Shown piece after piece: positions 48,401 to 61,000 of a DNA stretch of 64,000 nucleotides. How positions within the stretch are numbered: the first letter of the stretch is position 1; each line of letters opens with the position of its first letter. This DNA comes from Aptenodytes patagonicus (lineage: Eukaryota > Chordata > Aves > Sphenisciformes > Spheniscidae). The notes under the pieces are model-generated. The model had not been told where the DNA came from. It saw only the letters and a program-made list of their open reading frames with translations, and did no database searches. Location: contig NC_134950.1 in the NCBI RefSeq assembly GCF_965638725.1, positions 169,226,853-169,290,852 of the forward strand, in the 5' to 3' direction. The position numbers and the translations under genes were made by a program.

Positions 48401-49742
48401 CCACAAATGAGGGCAAAGACTGAAGCAGCAGTTTTAATTCATATCTTTTCTTCTTCAACTAACTTCACTAACCTTTTTTCTCTGACCTTCGGACGTGGGG
48501 TGCGGGACACATCTTCACCCTTGGTGGCCGTGGGTGCCATCCGCTTTGAAAGCGGTTTGTGATGGAAAGGGTGACAAAGGCACTGCCTGAAAGGACATAT
48601 TAGACTTGGAAAATATTCTACCTCTTTTGCATAATCTTAAAGTCCACTGCAGAACTGCTGAATTTTGTTGTTATTATTATTATTCAGTAATTTGGTGGCA
48701 GTTAGAGAGAAAAAGGGATCTGGGGGGTTACAGCTTTGCCAGTGAACGACAGAGTCGCAGAAAGGCATGCTGAGGTCTTATCTTTGCAAGCAAAGGCGGC
48801 ACTTTAAAACATTGCAGCTACACAGAAAGAGTCAGGTTTTAATCTCATTAGTGTCTCTGGTGTGGCTGGACTGTTACTTGCAGCCCCATGCCTTTAGCGG
48901 AGCACCACAGTTCTGGAAATGGCTTTAAACTGAGATTTTTTTCCCTAGACATAAAGATGTGCTTCAGGGAGTGGCAACCTCCTTTCTCAACGCGTCCTCC
49001 TTTCCTCCGATCCCCTTGTCCTGCTGTTATCCTCGCTGTCTTCAGAGCAGCTGGTCCTCGAGCACACAGGTGTGGGGGGATTGATGGGTTTGGAAGAGGA
49101 CTCGGGGTCATTTTTTACAAGTTTGGTTCAAGTCAGCATTGCAACTTTGACATTTCTAATGCCTTGTCCCCAGGCACATGCCTGGTTGATAGGACCAGGT
49201 AAACCAAGCGCTGCAGAGAGGTCCAAGCATGTATCTCACTGGGGCATCTTCAAGGCTGCCTTCCATTTCCTGATGGGAAAGAGGCCATCAGCACCCATCG
49301 GAGCTCCTTCTTCATGCCTGGAGTCTCCAGAGCCTTCAGCAACCCAAGGACCCAAGGTGTGTCATTGCCCCGGTGGTGTGCTGGCTGGGCTGGGGACTTC
49401 TGCTGGGACGGAGAGCCGTGTCTCTTGTGTTAAGGTGCTTTGGGACAGGCCAGTCCCTTCCAGCAAGGGCAGAAGCAACGTACTGGGATAGGACTTGGGT
49501 TTATGGGTGGAGGGACCATGGCTTGGGACAGCCCCTGTGCCCAACCACAGAAACAGCCCATTCACTCATGAAACAGTAACTGAGCCAACACCCCCGTTTA
49601 TGGCTGATGGCATCAAGGCCAACTGTGGACGACCCGGGGACCCGTTCAGGAGCTGCGACGCAGAGACAGGAGGGAGTGGGTGGGGACGGCCACAGTGCTG
49701 CTCAACTCAACCACCCCAGCCAAGGACCCCCGAGCTCCCTTT
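45401..49742. other. Intergenic DNA, no supported gene
   Basis: No domain-bearing frame or repeat is recognised except a short TTA run at 48667-48684. GUK1, the next gene on this side in human, is not visible here. Confidence 0.4.
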
Positions 49743-50092
49743 CATAGAATCATAGAATAGAATCATAGAATCATTGAGGTTGGAAAAGACCTCTAAGATC
49801 ATCGAGTCCAACCAGCAACCCAACACCACCACCCACTAAACCATGTCCCTAAGTGCCTCATCTACTCGTCTTTTAAATACCTCCAGGGATGGGGACTCCA
49901 CCACTTCCCTGGGCAGCCTGGTCCAATGTTTAACCACTCTTTCAGTAAAGACATTTTTCCTCATGTCCAATCTAAACCTCCCCTGGCACAACTTGAGGCC
50001 GTTTTCTCTCGTCCTATCACTTGTTACTTGGGAGAAGAGACCGACCCCCACCTCACTACAACCTCCTTTCAGGTAGTTGTAGAGAGCGATTT
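49743..50092 (-). mobile_element. CR1 3' end, minus strand
   Basis: On the plus strand it opens with tandem AGAATCATAGAAT, then GAGGTTGGAAAAGACC, ATCGAGTCCAACC, GGACTCCACCACTTCCCTGGG, CAGCCTGGTCCAATG and GTTGTAGAGAGCGAT. This is the reversed 3' 350 bp of CR1. The 71-codon minus frame at 49836-50051 is a remnant of CR1 ORF2. Confidence 0.95.
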
Positions 50093-50404
50093 CAGTCGCA
50101 CCATGCTCCCTGGCTTAACCCAGGGGGGAAAAAAAAAAAAAATCTCAGTTGTGCAAACTTCCCTCCTTCACCCAGAGCTTTGGGCATTCTCCAAGATTTG
50201 GGACTAATCAGGGCTTGCATCGTAAGAAGTATGCCAAAACCTCAACTCTCTTAAAAAAAAAAATTTACAGGCGTCAGAAAAAGCTGTGCCAGCGTCTGTT
50301 GCTAAAATCTGCTTCATTGCAAATCTCTGTGCGGACTTTTCAGGACAGTGGTGACGACAACCCCAGCACAAATGTGCCATTTGAATGACAAAGAGCCAGG
50401 GCCT

Positions 50405-50926
50405 CTACCTATTCATCGTCAGTCGTTTTTCTTCTGCATCCAGCTCTGCTCGTTGGATGAACCCAAGAAGCTTTTGATCTGAATCAGGACGTTGCAGTCG
50501 GTCTCTGGCTCTTGCAAGGACCGAACGGAGAAAATCGGGTCTCACACGTTTTTCCAAAGCCCGTGGGGATTTTGGCTGCGTAACGTAAGGATGTTTGAAA
50601 ACGAGGTGATGGCTGCTTTCTTTCATGCACTCTGAAAATATAAACTCTGGCTCTGAATTGCCATGAAATTTGGACCACGGTTGTGCCTCGGTTAGCCCAG
50701 AAGATAGGTCAGAAAACAGAATTTCTGTTAAGTTTGCATCGGTTTGTGATTGGAGCAAAAAGCCAATGCTGTTAGCAGAATGAATAATATTTCTGCTGAA
50801 AAACAGTGAAATGTTTCCTTTGGATATCACTGACTGATGACCATGGAAAGGTAAAAGCACTTCACTTTGAAAATGACAAAAGAAATAATCTGATATGGTG
50901 AAATAACAGTAAGATTTAAATTCCAA
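50405..50926 (-). other. 173-codon open frame, possible coding exon, unknown
   Basis: The minus strand is open from about 50960 to TAG at 50407. It contains two acceptor-like signals (CATTTTCAAAG, GGTCATCAG). Just before the stop, ATGAATAG is followed by GTAGAGG, a possible donor. The C-terminal part is charged: KRVRPDFLRSVLARARDRLQ, then RAELDAEEKRLTMN. Codon variety looks protein-like, but about one frame of this length is expected by chance in 64 kb. The family is not recognised. Confidence 0.25.
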
Positions 50927-50960
50927 AGTACAAAAGCCCAGAGGAAGTGTTTAAGCCTGG

Positions 50961-53900
50961 GCTGGAGAGCAGAAGCGATTTATTCCAGCCCTTCCCAGCT
51001 GAAAATTTTGCTGTGATGGACACATTCTTGAGATAAATTTCAGTGTTGACAAAACCACATATTTTTTTCTGACGGGAACCTTTCTGCTGAAGTTTTCGAG
51101 GACGGCAAGATAACACAGGCCAACGTACCGAAAGGTGGCAAGAAGGGACTCACGGAGAGCCCCGGGGACGTGGATCAGCAAAGCCCTTTAGAGCATTTTT
51201 TCCCCGCGTCTGTTCCTGCTCCAAAGAAAGCATCTGCCTCAATAGTCAGAGGTCAGATCGAGCAATTATTCCCTTCTCTATTTGCTTCCCTTTCCTGAAG
51301 TAGCCGGAGAAGCAATGGGAATAAAAGGCCACCTCCAACCACACCCGTCGGGGTCGTACCTGGCGTTAGTGCTACCCACGTCCCTCCTGCAAACCCATCG
51401 CGGTTCCCCAAGCTCTCATAACAGGAAGCAATAAACTTTCCAGCCGGTGTTCCCAGCCCTGGCTGGCCTGCAGCACAACCCTGTGAAGCCAAGCCAGGCT
51501 TGACTTGCTGTAGACCTTCCTGAACTCGCACAAAAGAGTAAAAAAAAAAAAAAAAAAAATCAATAAAAATCAGAGGAAATCCATCCTCTGGCAAAAACGG
51601 CCGCGCAAAAGTTCACGGCGCATCACCTCCTCCTGCCGTTGCCCCCGTGGCCGCTCCTCCATCTGCAGTTCACCGAGCAGCGGTGCGTTAACGCAGGCAG
51701 GGGCAGAGGAAAAAGGCCAGGGTGCATGGGAAAAATTAGGGAATGCTGGAAAAAAAGTCAAGCGGACACATTTTTGGCTGCTCCAGAAAGGTGCTGGTTT
51801 TTTTTTTCCCCCCCTTTTTCCCTAACACCTGTGGATGGGCAGAGATGGTATGTTAGGAGGGAGGTTGGAAGAGCCCCAGGAAAAGGGGGCAGGAGCAAGG
51901 GGAGTGGGAACAGAGGTTGGAAGTTCAGCCATGGCTTCTGGGCTTGATTCAAGAGCTGCTGGGTGAGGTCCATGGCTCGCATCGAGCGGCCGAGAGGAAT
52001 GGTTTCCATGCTTTTCAGCTGCGTGAAAACCATGTGCACAGTGTCAGTGGGGAGAGAGGGAAGGGGATGGGAGCAGCCAGCGGCTCTGCACATCTCAGAC
52101 ACAGCTTGAGAGTAAAGACAGCAACACCCCAAAGCAAAGGCGGAGCAGTTGTGTCCTCTGTGGATCCACACAAGCAAAGCAGGACACGCTCAACACCTCC
52201 TCCAGGTTTCCTCACCAAACCCCTCTTGCAAATACCCGAAAATACAGGTAGTTTTTGTTTTTCTTGTGGAAAATGCTTTGCACCCATGCAGGCGGGCTGC
52301 TGACTCTGAGAGTTTGACTCTATTTTTTGCAGCCGTGCCAATGAGAAAAACGTTAGTGTCATCTCCGTCATCACACGCCTCATCTGTCAGACATGGGGAA
52401 GTACAACGGCCACCACAACAGGCGGGACAACCTGTACACAACCAATGCTGGTCTGGTTCAACCAGCCCCATTATGTGTAGCAGCTCTCAGGACGGACTCT
52501 CCCACCAGGATTTAAACCAGGTTCATATGGGTTGGAGCAACCCAAGCAGACCCTGCCGCTGCCCTTGCCTCTGGCTGAAGGGCTCTTTTGCCCCTAGTAA
52601 AGGACAGTGTGACCCACCACTAACCATGGCCCCGTTTGCCGAAGTGGAGACCCAGCTCTACAGTTTCAAGCTCGGTCCTGGGCTGACAGCCACCCGCCCA
52701 AACCACAAGCGCAATATGGAAGAAGGTTCTGGATTGGGGATTTGGTGGAGGTTACTTTCACCCCTGAGTGCAGGAGAAGCCCAGCATGAGAACTGAGTCC
52801 AAAGTTATCTTTGTTTCTTTACTACCCCAAAAATACCTGTAATTTGCCAACCAAAGTGCAGGTTAGAGGAACAGTGTCTCAACCCTCACAAGGACAGGAG
52901 CTTGCAGTGAGCAAGTGCCCCGCAAATCGGTGCCGGAATGAGACCCACAGGATCCAGCCCAGCTACATGAACCAGGTCCAAGCTCTACCCGCCTTCACGT
53001 GATGTTCCCTCATCCAGCCTTGGCCATACATCGTGACTGCTGAACTATTGCCCTGTCCTACGCTGTCCTCCAGGCAGAACTCATGCCTTACTGCTTTAAA
53101 CAACCGTGTGATTAAAGACCACGTGTGAGTGATTTGGAAGAGCTGCTATGCTCGTGAGCAGATTTAAGGTCTTTTTGCTTTGGTGTGCTGAGGGTGCCGA
53201 GTCCCACTCTGCGCTCTGCTCTACCAAGAACATAAGGGTGGTCTCCTAAACCCACCATCCAGCACCTCAGCAGGTGGCCTGGTTGCAGGATCTGAGGTGA
53301 AGCTCAAGGCGCAGGACTTGTAAGATGAGCCAAAATCTTATCTGAACTGGGACATGTGCATCTAAGACACCAAACCTCTCTGAACATCCCAACAGTCATC
53401 ACGGGAGCATCTATTGCCCAACCTCCTGGCTTTGGAGGACCCTCAGACTTGTCAGGTCAGATATAGCCGTAACAGTGAGGCCACTCCACGACCCAAGTGT
53501 TGTGCAAACGGGGAAAAGGGCTGGGGACGGCTGCCAAACCCTTCCCTCCGCCGTAATAACCCATCCCTCCTCCCTCCCCGAATAAAATCCCTCCCCAGAA
53601 TAAACTGCAGACCTGCCACCCCAAATCACCAAAACGTCCTCCTGAGCTCAGCCCTAGCTACCTGGACACCAGAGCCCTCCTCACAGGAAAAAAATCCAAC
53701 ATCAACTAAATAAGGATATTGAAGACGAGAAAGCAAACGCCAAAGCGAAAATACTAGACGCTTGGATGCGACTTTATAGCCCATTTTTCCATTACTAATA
53801 AGATCTAAACGTAGTTAAAAGAGAAGAGAGAGAGAGACTCGAACGTGATAATGAGGAAACAAACGGGTTGGACATGCTCTTGCCAACTGTTCTTAGATAA

Positions 53901-54673
53901 CAGACAAAACAGAAAATAAAGAAAAAAAAGGAAACATTATTACTGCAAGTGCTTTCCTATCCTTCTGGCCGGGTTCCCAGCATGACCGGGGTAGGTTTCT
54001 ACTCTGCTCACCCAGATTTACTGTTACACCAGTATCACCAGTAAATATTTAAATAACCGCTTAGGTAACTATTCATGGAAATAATTATGCAATCATGTTT
54101 ACATGCAGAGAAGAGGAAGATGAGAGAGAGATGCCCAGAGGAGTGCCTGGCGCCAGGCGAGTGGTACGGTACCTTCCCTGGGAGCCCTGAGGATGGGAGC
54201 ATCGGCGAAGGCTGGCCGGTCTGATCCGAAGGCGAGCGTGGGGTGGGAAAGGGACGGGAGCCTTCCTGGACGTGTTTATATAGGTGGGCCCCCACCCGCT
54301 GATGCCGGAGAGGTCAGCAGCTCATGCCTCACATCTGGACGCCACTGGGTCCCCCGTGCCAAGAAGGGAGTTTCATCCCCAAAGCTCGCAGGACTGGAGG
54401 GGTGTTCAATCAGTGTCCCTCCTTCCCCTCCAGAGGTAGATAGTGGGGTGGAGAAGGTGCCCTCAGGCTGGCATCCAGGTGGGAATGGAGCCAGTCCCAT
54501 CTGGCCCTGGGCCATGCTGATGCTTGAAGCAAAGCTTGACTCTGAGATCTGCAGCACCAGAGGACCAAGCCTTTGGGCATCCAGTGGGGTGCTGGCAGCA
54601 CCTTCTCCACCCCCTCCACCACACTGGGCATGAGCGCACACCTGCCTGTCTGCTGTGCTGGGCATCCAGCTAT
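50961..54673. other. Intergenic DNA, no supported gene
   Basis: No repeat or recognisable exon. A TATA-like TTTATATAGG at 54275-54284 has no associated exon. Confidence 0.4.
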
Positions 54674-54674
54674 C

Positions 54675-55015
54675 CAAAACCTACACCGGTACCACCAAAC
54701 CCTACACCAGCACCACCGAAACCTACACCGGCACCACCGAAACCTACACCGGCACCACCAAACCCTACACCAGCACCACCGAAACCTACACCGGCCCCAC
54801 TGAAACCTACACGGGCACCACCAAACCCTACACAAGCACCACCAAACCGTACAACAGCACCAACAAACCCTACACCACCACCACTACACTGTACGCCGCC
54901 TCCATCAGGCCCTACACAGCCTCCACCAAACCCTACACCAGCATGACCAAACCCTACACCACCACCACCAATCCGTACACCACCTTCACCAAACCCTACA
55001 GCACCCCCCCCAACC
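54675..55015. repeat. Minisatellite, 21-bp unit
   Basis: About 16 tandem units follow the pattern ACCTACACC, then GGCACCACC or AGCACCACC, then RAA. Units are nearly regular at the left and degenerate to the right, with some units shifted to CACCACCACC. Because 21 is a multiple of three and the strand is poor in stops, all forward frames and a Gly-rich reverse frame stay open. These frames are not evidence of a gene. Confidence 0.93.
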
Positions 55016-58000
55016 CATGATGTCCCTAGGTTGGGACCATGAGCCTGAGGGTTTGCCATGGTCCCATCGTGCCTCATGCACTGGGCTAAGGCAGACACCC
55101 CCCAACCTTGCTGCCTGCCCCCTCCTACCAAAGGATGGACCAAGCTGGTCCCTGCTACCCAGTTGCCTTCACCCCACGCGGTGTCCTGCACCCCAGGAGA
55201 TCTGGGCTGCAGCCAGGTGCTCTCAGAGGACCATCATGGGATGGCACCTTCCTCCCTGCAGCATTGCCCTCCTGGACACAGGACCCGCTGCATGACCCCC
55301 ACTGTAGGAGAGCATAATCTCTTACGGTCTCAATCCTTAATGAACACACGGGGCTGTGCAGGTCGACGGTCCCGAAGTGGACAGCCACACTCGCTGCCCC
55401 TCGGGAAGCCAGCAGCAGGTTGTGCTCCAACGCGAGTGCGCACGCTGCTTTGCAACAGGTTGCTCCGGGGAGCGAGCAGCAATAAAAAGCTGGAGAGAAG
55501 AAAGGGTAATATCAAATCCAGCTGTGAAAACAAAGATTAAAACCCTCTGAGCCTACAACCTCCCTTGGCCAACGCGCGGGAAACAACGCGCCAACATTAA
55601 TTCCTCTCCCCGTGTCCATCCAACAGACATTTTTTCATGAATGAGCCTGTTGAGGCGGAAGGGGAAGGAAGGGAGATGCAGGAGGAGGTGGTGGTCAGCC
55701 CTTCCACACCTTTTACACAGGGGAACCTCTGCAGTTCATGGAGAGGCAGGGCCATGGGTCTGAGCCAACGATGCTCTAGTGCTTGGGGCTGATCCACGAC
55801 CTGAGACAAGTGGGCAGCTAGATGAGGTTTTTCTCTCTTTGCTTATACAACAATATACAGGCTGGTCCTGAAGGTAGAGATCTTCCCAAGAGAGCAGCAG
55901 GCACATGGGTGCATGGGTGCAGGTTTTGCCGGAGAAATGAGCGGCTCGGGTGCATGCTACCCTGCTCACACCAAACCCTCCACCGCCCACTGGGATGCGG
56001 TGGGCTACTGCTGCCAGAGCAGGTACCCCTGGCATCGCTAGGGCTTGCACAGGGGTCGAACACTCCCAGACCAGGTACTTGGCTGGTTCCCAAGCAGGGA
56101 TGCGTGAAGCTCCACTGTGAGGCTGGGGATGGGACAGAGGGGATGCTACAGTCACAGTTTAATCTGCAATAATGCTAAAATCCCCCCACGACATGCAGCA
56201 AGCCCCTTCCTAGTCTCCCAGTCTTGTGCTCACATTTCTTTTCTTCCATGCTCTCTGCCAGCCCAGAGCCAGTTCAGCCTCCTCTGCTAATTTGAACATT
56301 GCTAAGTTTAAAGAGGACGGACAACGCCGTGGAAAGAGGGTGCAAAAGAAAAAAAAACCCTGATCCTCCTTCACTTTGCGATAAATAACCCTTAGGAATG
56401 CCAAGTCAGGGTTTCCGACCTACAGGCAGCTACTGGGACGTGTCTAGGTTTGCTGCTGGTCAACTGAGGTCCATCCTCTTTGCTGCAGCTCTGATGGTGG
56501 TCTCTGGCTGGGCACCCAGCCCCCCACATTTCGGTATTCCAGGAAACCCCCTGGAAATTTTCTGGAGCGAATAGCTGCAATCAGTGACCTGGCCATTACC
56601 AGAAGCTGGGGAAAGAATATGAAGTTGTGGGAGGCTCTTCTTGAAAATTCACTCTTTCCATCTCTGGTTCTTTCCCTCCCTTCCTCTCCAAGGCATCCTC
56701 CCTTTAGCCTCCAGACAGAAATAAATAAGAAACCGCAACACCATCTGTGTTTCTGAGAAAGATTAAGAAGCAACAACTTAAGGGATGTGAACCAAAAACC
56801 CAAATTACGTTCTGCAGCATTGCTGTAAGACGGGTCGGTTTGCACACAGATGAACAAGGCAGAGCCCTGTGGGCCATGTGTGCAGCCGTGAGGAGCTGGA
56901 GCCAGAGGAGCAGAGTCCCACAGCTGACTGGTGGTACCCGAATCACTGAGCTGTGATGAATACGGAGCCTGTGAGCTTCCTTGCATCATTTGAAAGCAGA
57001 TCTGCATCCATCGTCATCTTTTTCCCTGGCTGCTTTTTGGGTCCCTACTGACCTCAAAGCCCGGGAGCCTTCACCTCAACCCTCTGGAGCCCACAGCAGT
57101 GCTGCTCGGCCAACTCTGCTGTCTCTAGGGTGACTCCAGGCAGAAATGAGCGGGGCATCCCTATTTCCACCTCTCCCAAAGGCAACAGCACAAGGGAGGC
57201 ATGTTTTTGCCTTCTCTCAAGCAGTAAGTGTCCTGCAAACCACGAGCCCCGATCACTAGCACCAGACACAGCCCTGTAATGGAGGGTGGCCGAGACATGA
57301 CGAGGGAAGGGACTTGCCTAGTTGGAGATAATATCCAAATCCAGCCCAGGAGGTCACACAGAGGGTCTCTCCCATGGCACTGCCACCCTGTCCCACGTGG
57401 AACTTGACCCCAACCGGCTACATCATTGCCTCCTGCTTAGATGTGTCTCTTCTGCCTACACCCTCGGCAAAATGTCATTGCATCGCCCTGCCATGATCCC
57501 AGGCTCCCCTTTGCGTCCATCCCCACTGGTTTTGTCTACGCTGCTGGTTCCAAAAATGAGCAGGCCTTCTCCTGGCACACCTAATGTCACATCTCACCAC
57601 CTTCAGGACTGCAGACCCAGACCCCAGACAGCCCTTGCTCTGCTGCTGTCCATTCAAAGGTCCTCACTCCATCCCCGTTTCAAAAATTCAGCTGACCAAG
57701 TGGGTTTTCTCCCTTGGCCGGAGCCCTTCTTTTCTGCTCTTGATTTAATTGTCCAGTTGTAATAGCCAAGAATTTCCAAAACCTGGCGGAAAATTAAAGA
57801 ATCAGTGCAGCAGCAAAACCACCCCTGCCTTGGAGAACAGCGCTTTCGTTTCCTGCCAGCCATCCTCTTTCAGGCACTGGGAGCGAAAAACTTCGGGCCT
57901 TTCCAACCACTAAATCACCCCGTTGGACTCATAACAGGGGCAGTTGAACTACACCTAGTTCCAGCTATTGAAATGACGGCAACAGCCTCCATCCCACAGG

Positions 58001-61000
58001 AACTGACCCCTTTACTGTCGCCGATGCTGGTGGAAGTGCTGATGACATATGAACGTTAGCGACCGTTACTAATTTCCAGTGGTGTTTGCCGAAGCTGGAG
58101 CCAATGCAGAGCCGGGGTGGAGGGGAGTAAGCTCAAGGGACTGGAGATGGGATGTGGGGGATGCTCAACCCAATGGAGAAGCCAAGGGCTGCATGGAGGG
58201 GGAATTATGGCTTTTCTTCAGAGTTAGCCCCACCAGACTAAGCAAGGCGTCGGCTGGTTAGCCAGGATGCTCTCTATGTCAGGATATCTATCCCAGTCAT
58301 CACAATGAAGTCCTGCATTCAAAAACACGTCGTGGTCGGTGGGCTTCACAGGGCCAAGAAATGGGGTCATCACGGAGCAGTGCACGTGGCCTCCTCCTGC
58401 AGCTCTCAGCAAAGCCTGCCCAGCAGAGAAGTCCATGCACATACCCGGCCCATCACCTGCCCCATCCTGGCCAGCCCCGAGGAGAAGTCATCGCTCCCCC
58501 ACCAGCTCTGGCCAGCCCCTGCTTATAAAATTTCAGGTGCTTTTACCTGCGACCGGGGGAATGACCAATTTCATCCTTTTTCATGCCTGTCCATGCAACA
58601 GCCCCATTAATGCTGTGGAAGAGAAAGGGAACAGGGGACGTTCAGCCTCTCTGCTGTGCAATGGAAGGGGATGGGTGAAACGTGCATCCCGGGGCAGGTC
58701 TGTTTTTGAAAAGCAATTACTGGCAGGGAAGACGGCAAATCCTGCATTCCTCAGCGAAGGAATCCGGATGATGTCACCTCCTGCCCGGTGGCAGGAGCGT
58801 TCCTGCCCGTCGCGGCTCCCGCCGGGCAGCCCCTGCCTTTGCTACAAATATTTGTTTTGGCTTGTTTTTTGGAAGCTTCCCATTACAAGGAATAACAGCA
58901 GGATGGACTCTCCTACTGGAAGGCTTGTCTCTGTACCAGCACATTAGCACGGGCCCCAGGTTGATAGAGGTTCACACATGCCAGCCAAAATTTTACTGCT
59001 AGTAGCAGAAGTGGGGGGGTTTTGGGGGTTTTTTTTGTTTTGTTTTTTAAATCTGTGCGGTGCAGTGCAGACCGAGAGATATCAAATCTCTTAAAATAGA
59101 AGGCTGCCTGCTCCACTAAACCACTTTCAAGCAAATTCGCTCAATTTTCTAGTATGTGTATCTAGATTGGAGGCATGTAAACGTGCCTCTAATCCTGTGG
59201 CTTTCTCCCTCTCCCTTTCTAGTAGGATACGTCTAGTAGGATACTTAAAGCAAGTCAGGATCTTTCCTAACCAACTGGCCTGGGATAAATTGCCCTTTCG
59301 CCTGGAAGGGGAGTCCCAGCAGATGTTTCCAGGAAAAGGGTTGCAGGGGTATGGGGCAATTGTGGGGTGATGTGGAGGCAGGACCATGGGCAGCGTGGTG
59401 GCTTCTCCTCAAAAGGAAAAGATCTCTCGTTGTCTCCTCCAAGACTGTTTTTAAGGCACTTGGGTGGGATTTAGTTGCATAAACTTGGGTGTTCAATCCT
59501 CCTTGGAGCTGAGCTCAGTGTCCACCTGGCCTCTGAGGGCTGGTCTGGGACACGACTCAGTTTTCAGCTCTTCTCTCTGCTCCTCCAAATTTCACTACAT
59601 GCTCTCAGGAGCCAGGAGACCAGAAGCACACCCTGTCCAAGATGTGGTATCCTCCTGCAACTCTTCCCTGCTCGTCTACGTTTTTAACTACCCTTAAAAA
59701 TACCCATCCCATGCAAAGGTGCTGCTTGCACCCCACTGTTCACCTGCTGCTCCTTAGCACCCGTGATGCTGGAGGAGGAAAGGTGGACACAACCGGAGGG
59801 GTTAGGAACTGCTCGTAAAGTAGGTGTCATATCCATGGCAGATGGATAAACTGCTTCCTTATGCTCCAGGATGACCCACTGCTGGCACCTGAAGAAGTTT
59901 CATGCTGTCAGACCTTGACTGCAGGTCTGTCAGGAGAAGGACAGTCCTGCCCTTCAGTGGAAAATGTTAAAAGAGCAGGAGGGGTTTTTTTGTGAGACAC
60001 TTGTGAGGTTAGATTGCTCCAAATCCCACAGATGTTGATGGGATCTCACTGAAGTCCCTGATTTTATTAAAACATGAGTTGTGCCACTGAGGTCCTAGCA
60101 AAGGCGCAAAGAGAGGAGTGATGGGAATGGAAACGAGCTGCGGTTTTAACACCAGCACAAGGTATTGCCCCTGTATCTGCGCAGATGAGCTGCTTTGGGT
60201 TATAAAAAAGCACGTTTAAGCAATCGCTTTTGGAGGTTTCCCAAGCTGATGCCTCTTGCATCTGCTGATCATCTTGTTCTGCCAGGCCAGGGAGGCTGTG
60301 AGCGCGGACGGGAGCCCCAGGCATCACGGTCTGGCTCTCTCGGTGCCAGATACGGCCTTCATTAGTGTAACAGCTAAATCTGGACGGATCCCCACCACGC
60401 TGACGGATGAAATCGTCTCTCCTTCCCCATGGGGACTGCAGGCTGCAGCAACCTCTCTGAGCAGGGCAGGAGCCAGGCATTTTGCGGAGCTGCTGGGCAG
60501 CCCGAGCCCTAAATGAACCCTTCTCCAATTAGTGCAGGACTTTTCGTCAGCGCTCTGTTGTTTTTAAGCTCCAGCGATAAAAGGTTTCAGTGAATATTTC
60601 AAACCATACATAAACTACAGCCTGCCAACATAAACACCGTAAAAAGACTCCCTATAAATCATGCATCGGAGTTCACCCTTACTATTAAACTATTAAAATT
60701 TTCTGAAATGGCTAAAAAAGTGCTGCGGGCTGCCAGGAGGCTCTGCAGCCGTGAGATCTGGGAGAGAGACATGCAGTGCAAAAGCTTGCAAGAAAGCAGC
60801 TGCTCAGAGCAGAGCTTCCTCCTCTTCCTCCCACCTCGGGATCTCCGGGCGAGCTCCACTCATGCAGGACTAAATAAATCAGCTCCACGCCTATACGCGT
60901 CCTGGCCAGCGTGCGAAACCTCGCATGTGTTTGCTGTTAGACACGGTATTTCTTGCAGAAAGCCGCCTGCTTTTCCCTGCTGCTCTTCTGGCCTGGCTGC

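Noticed and set aside
54275-54284. TATA-box-like TTTATATAGG
   Set aside because: No initiator, exon or CpG context accompanies it; single matches are expected by chance.
54410-55191. Cys/Trp-rich, Gly-rich and Thr/Tyr/Pro-rich open frames on both strands
   Set aside because: They are translations of the 21-bp minisatellite.
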